DNA from: Aureococcus anophagefferens
Lineage: Eukaryota > Sar > Pelagophyceae > Pelagomonadales > Pelagomonadaceae
Direction of reading: 5' to 3'
DNA: 64,000 nt
Assembly: GCF_000186865.1 (NCBI RefSeq)
Contig: NW_008705575.1
Coordinates: 374,891 to 438,890 of the forward strand
This document shows positions 20,436 to 29,779 of the stretch, piece by piece. How positions within the stretch are numbered: position 1 is the stretch's first letter; every line of letters begins with the position of its first letter. Below the pieces are notes generated by a model. That model searched no databases and was not told the origin of the DNA. It was given only the letters and a program-made list of their open reading frames with translations. The translations under genes were made by a program, and so were the position numbers.

Positions 20436-20987
20436 GCGCCGGAGCCCGAGCCCGAGCCGGAGCCCGAGCCGGAGGCGCCCTTCGACGCCGACGAGGAGCG
20501 GCGGCTCCGCGCGCGGCGCGCGTTCCTCCAGGTGCCCGTGTCGCGCACGCTCCTCGGCGACGACGCGCTCTTCGCGGCGCTGAGCCGGGCCCGCGGCGAC
20601 GCCGCCCTCGAGGAGAGCGAGTTCGACGACGACGGCGCCGCCGACGCGCCCGCGGACGACGGCGCGGCGCCCGACGACGCCGACGCCGACGGCGGCGCCG
20701 CGGGCGACGACGGCGCGGACGACGACCTCTACGGCGATCTGGGCGGCGACGACCTCTACGGCGACCTCGGCGACGACTTCGGCGCGGCCGCCGACGACGA
20801 CCACGACGACCACGACGCCGCGGCCGACGGCGCGCCGCCCGCGGCGACGGCCGCGAGCCGGGAGCCCATCGTCCAGACCCTCCACCAGCTCGAGGCCCGC
20901 GCCCCGCGCCGGCCCCAGCGCGGCGGCGTCTCCGCCGAGGTCCGCGACCGCCACCGCGCCTACCTCCTCGAGGCCCTCGCCGCGTAA
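19801..20987 (+). CDS. SR/proline-rich acidic nuclear protein (one-base deletion)
   Basis: The N-terminus is an Arg-Ser domain (RSRSRSPEKKKSRRSRSRSRD and more), typical of splicing-associated proteins. A Gly/Pro-rich middle follows, then long polyproline runs, a helix (DEERRLRARRAFLQVPVSRTLL) and an acidic tail with repeated DDLYGDLG. The RS frame and the polyproline frame differ. Adding one C to the run near 20151 gives a continuous APPPPGGGGGFPPPGGF, so the break is best read as one missing base in a homopolymer. Corrected length is about 395 residues. A role in pre-mRNA splicing or RNA binding is an inference from composition only. No RNA-recognition motif is visible. Confidence 0.6.
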
Positions 20988-21101
20988 TCCGCTTCAATGG
21001 CGGATATGAAGCACTTGTTGAGGCGTCATTGCCGAAGCGTTAGCAATGGGTGCTGCCCGATAGCATGAGGAGCGCGTCGCGGTAGCGCGGACAAAAGCGG
21101 C

Positions 21102-23470
21102 ATGGGCTACGGCGTGTCGGACGTGGGCCAGCGGCGGCGCAAGACGCAGCTCGCGGCGAAGAAGAACAAGCGGCGGTCGTCGGTGGCGGCATGGGAGGGC
21201 GACGACGGCACGGGCCACATCGGCAACCGGCAGACGCGCTTCATGCTCGAGCGCATGAAGAAGGACCTCGAGAAGCTCGAGGCCCCGCGCGAGGACCTCC
21301 CCGAGGCCAAGTTCACGGCGCTCCAGGATGCCCCGAAAATCCGGCGACGGCAGAGCCTCGCGATGTGGCAGGCCGACCCCGAGGTCGCGGCCGCGCAGGC
21401 CGAGCTCAAGAAGCTCCAGGAGGCGGCGCGCGCGCGCGAGCGCGGCGAGCAGGAGCAGGCGTCGGCCGCGGCCAAGGCCTCGTTCCGCGAGCGGCGCCAG
21501 ACCGCGAGCACGTCGACGCTCCTCGCGCAAGAGGCCGGGTCGCCCGCGCGCAAGGTCGCGGGCCGCGAGCTCCGGGAATCCCTGGCGGCCCTCGTCGCCG
21601 AGGAGGAGGCCAAGGAGCAGGCCCGCAAGCCGAAGCCGCGCCAGCGCCGCAAGGCGAAGCGCGTCGTCATGACGCCCGCGGAGGCCAAGGCCGCGCAGGA
21701 GGCGCGGGTCAAGGCCCAGGAGGCGGAGACGGCGGCGAAGATCAAGGCCGCCGCGGAGAGCGGCGCCGCCTTCTTCGCCTTCGACCACAAGCCCAAGGAA
21801 GCCGTGGTGCCCGAGGAGGAGGCGGCGCCGAAGGAGGAGCCTTCCTACGGCGCCGCGGGCGACGTCGCGGCCGCGCCCCGGTCCGTGCACGCGCGGTCCC
21901 TGGCAGGGCAGGACAAGGGTGATTCAACGTCGCTTCAACGTGAGTGTTCCGCGCGCGCGCGTTCCGAAAAAAGCATCCACGCTTCGAGACCGCTCCGAGA
22001 GATGATCGCTTGTCCAAAAATCAGCCGAAACGAGTGGAAAATGGCCGAGAGAGGAGCCTTTGAAGTTGGGAATTTCGCACCCTTGTCCTGCCCAGGTCCC
22101 TCGAGCACGGGTCGACGTCGTCGTCGCAGACGACGCTCACGGCGCCGTCCGTCGGGTCGCACAAGTCGTCGATGCAGAAGTCCGGGGCCACGGAGCGGTC
22201 GCCGCTCGTCGCGCGCGCGCGGCAGCGAGCCCTGCAGGGCGCCGCGTCGGGCCAGATGGCCATCGCCGCCGTCGGCGCCGTCGCCGTCGGCGAGCGGGCC
22301 AAGGACGAGCGGCGGGAGCGCACGCACCCCGCGCGCGACGACTCCGTCTTCACGTGCGCCGGCCACCGCCGCGAGTGCTTCTCGTGCGCGTGCTCCAACG
22401 ACGGCAAGCTCCTCGCGTCGGGCTCCGAGGACGGCACGGCGCGCGTCTGGGACGCGACGACGGGCGACCTCGTGCGCGTCCTCGAGGGCCACGGCAAGCG
22501 CACGGGCTTCCAGCAGCGCGGCGGCTTCGGCGCGCTCGTGTCCGCCGTGGCCTTCTCGCCCGACGGCGCGAGCCTCGCGACGGGCTGCCGCGACAACCTC
22601 GTCCGCGTCTTCGACCTGGCCACGGGCAAGATCCAGCTCCAGCTCAAGGGCCACACCGCCTACGTCAGCTCCGTCGAGTTCAACGTCGACGGGGGCCGCC
22701 TCGTGTCCGGGTCCTACGACGAGACGGCCGTCGTCTGGAACGCGGTCACGGGCAAGAAGCGCATGGCGCTCCTCGACAAAAAGTCGGGCCACCGCAAGAC
22801 CAACGACATCGTCCACTACGTGCACCACGCGTCCTACGACCGCCGCGGCGACCGAGTGGTCTGCGCGTCCAGGGACGGCCTCGCGCGGATCTGGGACGGC
22901 CACTGGGACGGCGGCGGCGGGTCCACGGGGCGGCTCCTCCTGACGCTCAGGGGCCACGAGGCCGCCGTGCTCTGCGCCAAGTTCTTCGTCGACGGCCGGC
23001 GGGTCGCGACGGCGTCGCAGGACAAGTCCGCGCGGACGTGGGACGCGAAGACGGGCGACCAGCTCGCCGTGCTGTTGGGCCACACGCACCACATCACGGC
23101 CGTCGCCTGCCTCGCCGACGGGCGCCTCGTCACGGGCGCCAAGGACTACACGATCCGCGTCTGGGAGGACAAGTGGAACGTCCACAACTACGACCACCGC
23201 GTGCTCGAGGGCCACGCGGACCGCGTCATGGCCGTCGCCCTCGCCCAGAACGACGGCCTCCTCGTCTCCGCGTCCTTCGACCGCACGCTCAAGTGCTGGG
23301 ACCCGGACCCGGCCGACGAGCTCTTCGTGGACCGGCGCTACGCGGCCGCGTCCGCGGCCGAGGCCGAGGGCCTCCTCAGCGCCCAGGGCAGCGTGAGCCT
23401 CGCGGTCTCCCAGCAGGGCTCCGCCCTCGAGGCCGTCGCCGAGGACGGCGAGGAGTCCTGGCTCGACTAG
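21102..23470 (+). CDS. WD40 repeat protein with basic N-terminal region
   Basis: Splicing out 21896-22095 joins two frames into a 722-residue protein. The first 264 residues are charged and coiled-coil-like, with three RRxS-type sites in similar contexts (RRSSVAAW, RRQSLAMW, RRQTAST) that resemble basophilic kinase sites. The rest is a beta-propeller of about seven WD40 units, for example GKLLASGSEDGTARVWDATT, GARLASFDG-like variants and DGRLVTGAKDYTIRVWEDKW. WD40 propellers are scaffolds; no specific orthologue was recognised. The start at 21102 is the first ATG of the open frame. The gene is convergent with the Ni-SOD gene, with only six bases between the two stop codons. Confidence 0.8.
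21904..22095 (+). mobile_element. Introner, family 1 (intron 21896-22095 of the WD40 gene)
   Basis: A 192-bp element has the longest inverted ends in the family: CAGGGCAGGACAAGGGTG on the left, and the complement of CTGGGCAGGACAAGGGTG on the right. It is flanked by GTCCCTGG (21896-21903) and GTCCCTCG (22096-22103), seven of eight matching. The GT of the upstream copy is the donor and the final CCCAG the acceptor. Removal shifts the frame so that the N-terminal region fuses to the WD40 domain. Relative to the host gene its internal sequence is reversed compared with the RING and TrpE-TrpG copies. Confidence 0.92.
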
Positions 23471-23476
23471 TACGCA

Positions 23477-23938
23477 TTAGAGCTCCGCCTCGTCGACGGG
23501 CAGGTACATCTTCGAGAAGTCGTCGACGGCGTGCTCGAGGGCCTCGGCGAAGGACGGGTCCACGTTCTGCTTCGCCTTCATGGCGGCCGTCATGACCGCG
23601 TGGTGCGCGAGGAGCGCGTCGACGTAGTCCTCCTGGCTCGCGAAGGGCGTCCCCGCGGCGCCGAAGGGCTTGACGCGCTGGCAGAGCGAGTACTCGGAGA
23701 CGGCGGTGATGATCTTCTCCGCGTGGCTCTCCTTGTTGTTGACCCAGCGCGTCATCTGGTTGAACGCGAGCGGCGTCGCCTCGCTCGAGAGGGCCGTGAT
23801 CTGCGCCATGGCCTTTTTGATCGTCGACGTGTGCTGGCGGATCTCGGCGACGAACGCCGGGTCGTCGAAGATGCCGCAGGGCACCTGGCAGTGCGCGGAG
23901 ATGCAGGCGACGAGCGCGGCGGCGACGACGGTCTTCAT
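23477..23938 (-). CDS. sodN: Secreted nickel superoxide dismutase
   Basis: This 153-residue protein has the Ni-SOD signature. After a signal peptide (MKTVVAAALVACISA) comes HCQVPCGIF, matching the nickel hook HCxxPCGxY, whose His1 amine and Cys2/Cys6 thiolates bind nickel. Further family features are the four-helix core, NNKESHAEKI, and the C-terminal VKPFG region. Here a signal peptidase cut after ISA would expose His1 directly, whereas bacterial enzymes need a dedicated peptidase. Position 9 of the hook is Phe instead of the usual Tyr, which lines the active site; activity may be altered. Likely role: removing superoxide outside the cell or in the endomembrane system. It is divergent from the gene at 24064. 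Confidence 0.9.
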   Translation of the reverse strand: MKTVVAAALVACISAHCQVPCGIFDDPAFVAEIRQHTSTIKKAMAQITALSSEATPLAFNQMTRWVNNKESHAEKIITAVSEYSLCQRVKPFGAAGTPFASQEDYVDALLAHHAVMTAAMKAKQNVDPSFAEALEHAVDDFSKMYLPVDEAEL

Positions 23939-24063
23939 GCTTGTGCAGCGAGGCGCGGAAGCACTGCGGAGCGGCGGCGCGTGCGTGAGAGCTCGGCTCG
24001 AGCCCGGCCGAAGCTCAACAGCGATTCATCTTGTGGCAAATGACACAGTGTTGACGCGGGCCG

Positions 24064-25962
24064 ATGTCCGTCTCCATCGAGCACACGAACCGGCGCACCG
24101 TCGCGCCGACGCGCGCGCGGCGGCGCCGCTACGCGAGCGCCGTCGGCGAGGAGGCCTTCATCGTGCTGCTCCAGGAAGGGTGGGCGCCGACGCTGCCCGT
24201 GCGCCTGGAGCGCGTGAACAAGGCGACGGCGCTGACCTACGCGCCGCTGAGCTTCTGGTCCTGGGCCGACGGCGGCCGGGCGGCGCGCGAGCGCGCCGGG
24301 CGCCTCGCGGTCGACGGCGCCGTCGCGGCGGGCCTCGTCGCGCGCATCGCGATGCCGCCGGCGCCGGCGCCCGACGACGACTTCTCCGGCGCGCGCGCGG
24401 AGCTCGCGGCGACGCGCGCGTGCGACGCCGTCGTCGTCATGATCAAGTTCGCGGCGGAGGACCGGTGCGACATCCTGCCGCTCTTCGGCGCCAAGGTGCT
24501 CCAGACGCTCTGCGAGACCTTCCGCCGCGCGGCGGCGGCGGCGCTCGAGGCGTCGGGCCCGTCGACGCTCCTCGCGGTCCGCGCGAGCGACGCCATCTCC
24601 GAGTTCTTCCGCACGCTCGACGCGGCGGAGATCCGCCACGCCATCTGCAAGAAGGTCGTCGAGTTCGGGCTGCTGGCGTCCCTCGAGGCCATCCTCCGCG
24701 CGCCGACGGCGTCGTCGGGCCTCCTCTCCGCCGCGCTCGACACGCTGGGCCTCGCGTTCTACTGCGCCGCGCCCGCCGACAAGGCGGCCTGCGCGTCCGC
24801 GAGCCTCGTCGAGGCCATCGTCGCGTTCCTGCCCAGGTGCACGTCGACGCGCTTCGACGACTGCTCCGAGGTCTGCTGGGCCGTCGGCGCGCTCTCGTTC
24901 CTGCTCGTGGACCCGCAGAACGAGCCGACGATGGTGCCGCCGGGCCCCGCGCGGGACGCGTTCCTCGCGCCGGCGACCGTCGCGGCCTACGTGGATTTGG
25001 TGAAGCGGGGCCACGGTTTGCGCTTCGGCCAGTGCCTCAAGACGCTCGCGCAGACGCCGGAGGTCGCGGCGGCGCTCGCGACGCCGGCGATGGCGGCCGC
25101 GCTCGCGGAGGTCATCGGGTTTTCGGGCGAGGCGCTCGACGCCTACACGCGGCGCACGCACCTGCGCGACTTCGACGCCATGGGCTTCCGCATGTCGACG
25201 GTGCACTCGGGCTCCTTCGCGGAGGACATGCAGGTGGAATTCACGGCCGACCGCACGTGCGCCGAGGTCCTCGTCAAGCTCGTCAAGGCCGGCGCCTTCG
25301 CGGGCGACCCGGGCCCGCTCCTCCCGGCCGTCGCGTCGGCGACGGCGATGCTCCGGAGCACGCTCGGGCCGACCGCGGCCTGGGGCCCGCTGACCTACGA
25401 GCGGCGCCAGATGGCCATGGTGCTCCTCGGCGAGCTCGCGCCCTGGCACGCCCGGGCCGTCGTCGACGGCGGCGCGCTCGACGCCGTCGTGCGCGTCGCC
25501 GAGCAGCTCAAGCTGCCGGGGTCGACGGCGACGTCGAAGTGCCTCCTGTGGCTCAGCCGGGGCGTCATGCACTGCCTGAGCCGGCTCATCGACGTCGGCG
25601 GGCCCCAGGTCGCCGACCGCGTGCGCGACCGGATGCGCGCGTCGCGGGCGCGAGGCGTCGACGCGGACCTCGCGCGGCTCACGAAGCGGTCCTACCTCTG
25701 GTTCTGGGGCGCGTCGAGCGACGTCGCGAGCTTCCGGCAGATGAGCTTCCCCGTCTTCGAGCTCCTCCCGAAGGAGTCCTTCGTCGCGGCCGTCTACCCG
25801 CTCTTCGAGGACGCGTCTTTCCCCACCGACGCGTTCCTCGGCCTCGCAGATCAGCCCGGTCCGACCCCCCCGCCGCTTCCCCCGCTGCCCCTGGGCGTCG
25901 AGGAGCCCGGCGCCGCCGCCGCCGCCGCCGCCGCCGAGGGCGGCCAGCATCCGCCGGACTAA
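24064..25962 (+). CDS. Helical (ARM-like) repeat protein, unknown function
   Basis: This 632-residue intronless protein is rich in Ala and Leu, with repeating amphipathic helices that resemble ARM/HEAT repeats (for example DAISEFFRTLDAAEIRHAIC and GLRFGQCLKTLAQTPEVAAA). It lacks a signal peptide or membrane segment. The C-terminus is a Pro/Ala low-complexity tail. A 26-bp segment encoding SFPTDAFLGLA recurs just past the stop codon, where another frame would end in ATSAIPLR, so the 3' end may have been altered by a local duplication. The function is not recognised. The start at 24064 is the first ATG. Confidence 0.6.
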   Translation: MSVSIEHTNRRTVAPTRARRRRYASAVGEEAFIVLLQEGWAPTLPVRLERVNKATALTYAPLSFWSWADGGRAARERAGRLAVDGAVAAGLVARIAMPPAPAPDDDFSGARAELAATRACDAVVVMIKFAAEDRCDILPLFGAKVLQTLCETFRRAAAAALEASGPSTLLAVRASDAISEFFRTLDAAEIRHAICKKVVEFGLLASLEAILRAPTASSGLLSAALDTLGLAFYCAAPADKAACASASLVEAIVAFLPRCTSTRFDDCSEVCWAVGALSFLLVDPQNEPTMVPPGPARDAFLAPATVAAYVDLVKRGHGLRFGQCLKTLAQTPEVAAALATPAMAAALAEVIGFSGEALDAYTRRTHLRDFDAMGFRMSTVHSGSFAEDMQVEFTADRTCAEVLVKLVKAGAFAGDPGPLLPAVASATAMLRSTLGPTAAWGPLTYERRQMAMVLLGELAPWHARAVVDGGALDAVVRVAEQLKLPGSTATSKCLLWLSRGVMHCLSRLIDVGGPQVADRVRDRMRASRARGVDADLARLTKRSYLWFWGASSDVASFRQMSFPVFELLPKESFVAAVYPLFEDASFPTDAFLGLADQPGPTPPPLPPLPLGVEEPGAAAAAAAAEGGQHPPD

Positions 25963-26004
25963 ACATACACTGGGTTCGTTCCCCACGGACGCGTTCCTCG
26001 GCCT
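25819..26004 (+). repeat. 26-bp direct repeat around the 3' end of the ARM-like gene
   Basis: TTCCCCACCGACGCGTTCCT plus CGGCCT at 25819-25844 recurs with one mismatch at 25979-26004, an offset of 160 bp. The stop codon in use lies between the copies. No AG acceptor precedes the second copy, so this does not look like an intron; a tandem or insertion-associated duplication is more likely. Confidence 0.75.
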
Positions 26005-26028
26005 GGCGACGAGCGCTATTCCACTGCG

Positions 26029-27151
26029 TTAGGGCCGGCCGAGGAATCGCAGGATGCCGTCGAAGGTCGGTCGGTCCCGCGGGTCCTCGCGCGTCATGAT
26101 CGCCCGGAGCGTCTCGAGCCGCCTCGCGACGGCGCGGTCCTCCGCGAGCGCGATGATGTGCGGCAGCACCCATCCCCGAGCCGCGGCGTCGTGGACGTGG
26201 ACGCGGCCGTCGAAGCGCGCGCACGCGCCGCCGCGGCAGGCCGTGATCTCCGGCGCGCCGGGGTCGTGGTTCTCGCAGTAGTTCTCGCCCGCGCAGTGGT
26301 GGTGCGCGTAGGTCCGCTTCCGGCACTTCCAGGCGCAGGGCCAGGCCGCGCCGGGCTCGAGGTCCACGTGCTTGGGCCGCGCGTCGCCCGGCACGTAGAT
26401 CGCGTCGCCGCCGGACCGGAAGCGGCGCCGCGCGAAGGCGGCGACGGGGCCCGAGTTCGGCGCGGGGCCGTCGACGAGGTAGATGTCGCCTTTGGCGTCG
26501 AGGGTGAACCTGTGGAGGGCGCGTCTTTCTTTAAGGTTCCAGACGACGCGACGCGGGCGCGGACTGCTCCGGCTTGAAGTCCGTCAGCACGAAGCCGCCC
26601 CATTCGGCGAAGCTGCGGAAGCAGCGGAGCCAGGCCCTGGCGAGGTCGAGGGGCCGCTCCCGCGCGCGCCGCTCGTAGGCCGGGGAGAAGTGGGCGCGGT
26701 GCGTCGAGAGCGCCTTGCCCGTGCCGACGCGGTCGCCGCCGTGCGACACGACCCAGACGACGCGGCTCGGCGTCGTCCACCCGCCCCAGAGCCACGGGAT
26801 GCCCGGCTCGCCGCGGAGCCATTCGAGGTACAGTAATTCGAAATAGGCGATGTCGCTCTCGCGGTGGCCGAACGCGAAGGCGCCGGCGTTCTGCAGGGCC
26901 TTGACGACGACGGGCGCGGCCGAGCCCGCGAGCCGCGAGATATTCACCTCCTTCTGGTAGCTCTCCACGAGCGCCGTGCTATTGCCGGAGACGTCGGCCG
27001 GCGACCGAACCCTCCAGTGCCGCGGCGGGCCGCCGCTCGCGTTCGACAGCCAGTCGTCGATGTCCTGGAGCCGCCCGAGCCGCGAGGCCGTCCGGTTGGA
27101 CTCGGCGGCGGCGGCGGCGGCGGAGAGCGCCGCGGCGACGACGCGCAGCAT
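26029..27151 (-). CDS. FAM69/DIPK-like secretory protein kinase
   Basis: After removing a 55-bp intron the protein has 355 residues. It begins with a signal peptide (MLRVVAAALSAAAAAAES). The kinase-like part includes VVVKALQNAGAFAFGHRESD, PGIPWLWGGW, then FVLTDFKPEQFTLDAKGDIY and LVDG, which correspond to the catalytic-loop and metal-binding strand of FAM69/PIP49-type kinases. A Cys-rich stretch follows (CAWKCRKRTYAHHHCAGENYC). The final helix REDPRDRPTFDGILRFL resembles a kinase C-lobe end. A secretory-pathway kinase phosphorylating proteins or glycans is plausible, but activity is not certain because the Lys/Glu pair is not clear. The ATG at 27151 is chosen because it begins the signal peptide. 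Confidence 0.65.
26510..26564 (-). other. 55-bp intron in the FAM69-like gene
   Basis: The GT donor at 26564 and CAG acceptor at 26512-26510 join KPEQ to FTLDAKGDIYLVDG and restore the kinase motif. Donor-side GTCCGCGC and exon-side GTTCACCC share five of eight bases in register, which may be a decayed target duplication but is not proof. Confidence 0.75.
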
Positions 27152-27301
27152 CCAAAACTCACCGAAGAGGACGCTGTGACGTGACAACACGCCACAGCGG
27201 CCACTCCGGTGTGCGGGCAGCGTCCGAAGTGTGCTGCATTCCTTTGCGGGGAAAACATCGACTTCACTCACCGGGCCGCCGGATCCGCCACCAGCTTACC
27301 T

Positions 27302-28180
27302 CTAGTCCAGGAAGCCGAGCCCCAGCGCGGCCCGCGCCTGCTCGTAGATCGTCGTGCCCAGGGCGAAGGTCCCGACGAGGCGCGCGTACTGCGCCGCGCA
27401 GCCGCGGAAGAAGGCGGCGGGCCCGCCGCGCCGCGCCATGTCGCGCGCGCAGTCCCAGACGGAGCCGCTCGTCCGCGACGCCTGGTAGCGCGTCTGGAGC
27501 GCGTCCGCGGGCGCCGCGAGGATCGTCGCCGCCAGGGCCGCCGACGTCGACGCGACGAGGTGCAGCAGCGGACCGTCGGCGACGCCGCGGGCCTTGAGCC
27601 GCGACTTGCAAAAGTCGTAGCCGAGCATCTGGCCGCAGGTGATGCAGCCGCCGCGGACCACGAGCGCGGACGCGCCCTTCCAGAGGCGGCGCGGCACGAG
27701 GTCCCGCCGCAGCAGCAGCGGCGCGCGGCCGTCGAGCTCCGCCGCGGCCTGCGCCCGCGTCTTGAGAAGCCAGAACGGCGCCGTCGCGAGGTACGCCGCG
27801 GAGCCGCAGAGCAGGCCCGCCGCCGCCATCGCGGCCGGCGCCTTCGGCCCGTCGCCGGGCGCGAGCGCGTCGCGCGCGACCGGGTAGAAGCCCATGCGGG
27901 CGCCCTGCGACGTCGACACCGCGAGGACGTTGGCGGCGAGGCCCGGCCGCCAGAGGCCGCGCCAGAGGCCCTCGCGCTGCACGACGCGCCGCGCGAACTG
28001 GAGCACGCCCGTCGTTCGTTCCGTCGACGCCTGCCAGCGGATGCGCAGGCAGTCCACGGCGTTGAAGAGCGACGGCTGCGCGACGCCGGCGATGGCCGCG
28101 GCGGCGATGTTGCCGGCGAGGCCCGCGGCCGCACCGCTGCTCTGCTGGCCAGCAGTGCCTGCGCCGTTGCTCTGCGGCAT
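27302..28180 (-). CDS. Mitochondrial carrier family (SLC25) protein
   Basis: This 292-residue protein has the three-fold mitochondrial carrier repeat. Each first helix ends in a P-x-D/x-x-x-K/R signature or variant: QPSLFNAVDCLRIRWQ, TAPFWLLKTRAQ and AAPADALQTRYQAS. Amphipathic matrix helices follow each one (for example EGLWRGLWRPGLAANVLAV). It should exchange a metabolite across the inner mitochondrial membrane, or less often another organelle membrane. The substrate is not identifiable; the second and third signatures are degenerate, so it is a divergent member. It is divergent from the next gene, with 89 bp between starts. Confidence 0.8.
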   Translation of the reverse strand: MPQSNGAGTAGQQSSGAAAGLAGNIAAAAIAGVAQPSLFNAVDCLRIRWQASTERTTGVLQFARRVVQREGLWRGLWRPGLAANVLAVSTSQGARMGFYPVARDALAPGDGPKAPAAMAAAGLLCGSAAYLATAPFWLLKTRAQAAAELDGRAPLLLRRDLVPRRLWKGASALVVRGGCITCGQMLGYDFCKSRLKARGVADGPLLHLVASTSAALAATILAAPADALQTRYQASRTSGSVWDCARDMARRGGPAAFFRGCAAQYARLVGTFALGTTIYEQARAALGLGFLD

Positions 28181-28269
28181 CGCGGCGCCGCGCGTGACCT
28201 GACTACGCTGCCAACAATGAGCTCATGCCCGAAATTGCCACAAGGATCTCACAAGGACATGACGTTTGA

Positions 28270-29553
28270 TTGAGGCTCAATTTGAGTGCACCTTGCATCT
28301 GCGACGCGATGGTCTCGCTGCTTGTGACCATCCGCGAGGGCACGTGGATCGCCTGCACGGCCGCAAAAGTGCTCATGACGCTCGCCTTCGACCGGCTGTG
28401 CCGCGTCTTCGCCCACAGCGACATCCCGCTGTCCGTGGCGGCCCTCAACACACCGGAGACGATGAGCGCGCTGCTGCGCACGCGCGTCGAGCGCGTCGCG
28501 TCGGACCGCGAAAAACAAACCCTCTCGGAGCGGGCGCAGCTCGGCGCCGGCGGCACGGGCACGTGCCGGTCCTGGCTCGCGCTGGGCCTCGCGGACGGCG
28601 GCGAGCGGCGCGTCTTTTGCAAGCTGCCCGCGGCGACCACCTTCGAGGCCATGTTTCTGACGGTTTTCGGAGTCTACAAGAACGAGGTCGACTTCTACGC
28701 GCAGCTCCCCGCGCTCCGGAGCCGCTTCCGGCCGGGCTTGTTCGGGGACGTCCACGTCGCGACGCGGCGGCGGTGCCGCTTCGCGCTCGTGCTCGAGGAT
28801 ATTAGCGCGCGGCCCGGTGGCATAGACCTCCCCACGGCCAAGTCGCCGCACCCGGCGCCCCAGGTCCGCGCGGCGCTCGCCGCCTACGCGGCGCTCCATT
28901 CCGCTACGTGGAACGACGTGCCGCCGGGCGTCTGGACCGACGCGACGTCGTGCCGAAGGGTAGGAGGAGCGCCGACGCGGCCGCCCTTCCTGCGGGTCGT
29001 CGCCGACGCCACGCTCAAAGCGGTGCTCCGGCGGTTCCCGGGCCTGCTGCCGCCCGATGTGGAAGCGACGTACCGCCATTTCCTCGCGAACTACGCCGCG
29101 GTCCGACGGCACTGGAGCTCGGGCGTCTTGTGCCTCGCGCACGGCGACGCGCACCTTGGGAACATCGCCTTCGCGAAGGAGACGGGTCTCGCGACGTTCT
29201 ACGACCTGCAGTGCGTCGCCGCGGAGCACCCGATGAGGGACGTCGCGTACCATTTGCAGATCTCCTGCGACGCGAGTGACCTCGCGGCGAACGAGCGCGC
29301 CTACGTCGCGCACTACGTCGCCGAGCTCCGGCGCCTCCGGCCCGACGCGACCTTGACCGAGGCCGACGCCTGGGCCGGCTACCGGCTCCACGCGCTCTGG
29401 GCGCTCTGCGCGCTCGTCATCTCCGCGGGCGCGTCGGACCTCTTCGAGGAGTCCATGGCCCGGCTCACGATCTCCCGCGTCGTCGCCGCCATGCAGCGCA
29501 TCGACTCGCGGGGCGCGCTCGACGACGTCGTCCGGCGCGAGGGCGGGGCGTAA
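28270..29553 (+). CDS. CHK/APH-like small-molecule kinase
   Basis: This 427-residue protein has the aminoglycoside phosphotransferase/ecdysteroid-kinase-like fold. The catalytic loop LCLAHGDAHLGNIAF (Brenner-type HGDxxxxN) is followed by the metal-binding strand TFYDLQCVAAEHPMRDVAYH. The N-terminal lobe has RRVFCKLP, with a plausible ATP-binding lysine, and ALVLEDIS at the hinge. Such kinases phosphorylate hydroxylated small molecules such as choline-like compounds, sterols or antibiotics; the substrate here is unknown. The first ATG is at 28270, but one at 28309 (MVSLLVTI) is also possible. The last codons and stop are included in a downstream tandem duplication. Confidence 0.75.
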   Translation: MRLNLSAPCICDAMVSLLVTIREGTWIACTAAKVLMTLAFDRLCRVFAHSDIPLSVAALNTPETMSALLRTRVERVASDREKQTLSERAQLGAGGTGTCRSWLALGLADGGERRVFCKLPAATTFEAMFLTVFGVYKNEVDFYAQLPALRSRFRPGLFGDVHVATRRRCRFALVLEDISARPGGIDLPTAKSPHPAPQVRAALAAYAALHSATWNDVPPGVWTDATSCRRVGGAPTRPPFLRVVADATLKAVLRRFPGLLPPDVEATYRHFLANYAAVRRHWSSGVLCLAHGDAHLGNIAFAKETGLATFYDLQCVAAEHPMRDVAYHLQISCDASDLAANERAYVAHYVAELRRLRPDATLTEADAWAGYRLHALWALCALVISAGASDLFEESMARLTISRVVAAMQRIDSRGALDDVVRREGGA

Positions 29554-29779
29554 TTTTCGAGCGTGGACGACTTCAACGAGACGTTCAATTACTAGTTCAA
29601 CATCTCACCGACGCAGCGAGACGCAGCGAGATAATTTTTGAGCGTGTGACGACTTCAACGAGACGTTCAATTACTGGTCCACCTCTCACCGACGTCGCGC
29701 GCGAGGGCGGGGGCAATTTTTGGGCGTGTGACGACTTCAACGAGACGTTAGATTACTGGACATCTCGGCGCTCGAGACG
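29520..29779. repeat. About 82-bp repeats leading into the assembly gap
   Basis: The core TGACGACTTCAACGAGACGT followed by TCAATTACT occurs three times, at about 29563, 29645 and 29726, spaced 81-82 bp. One interval also repeats the end of the preceding gene (CGCGAGGGCGGGG). The array continues to the first N, so repeats probably caused the gap. A related stretch, TTCAATTACTTGGTCAAC, occurs at 31830 on the other side of the gap. Confidence 0.85.

Noticed and set aside
25829..25978. A 160-bp intron between the two 26-bp repeats of the ARM-like gene
   Set aside because: No AG acceptor precedes the second copy and the duplication is 26 bp rather than 8 bp, unlike the introners.
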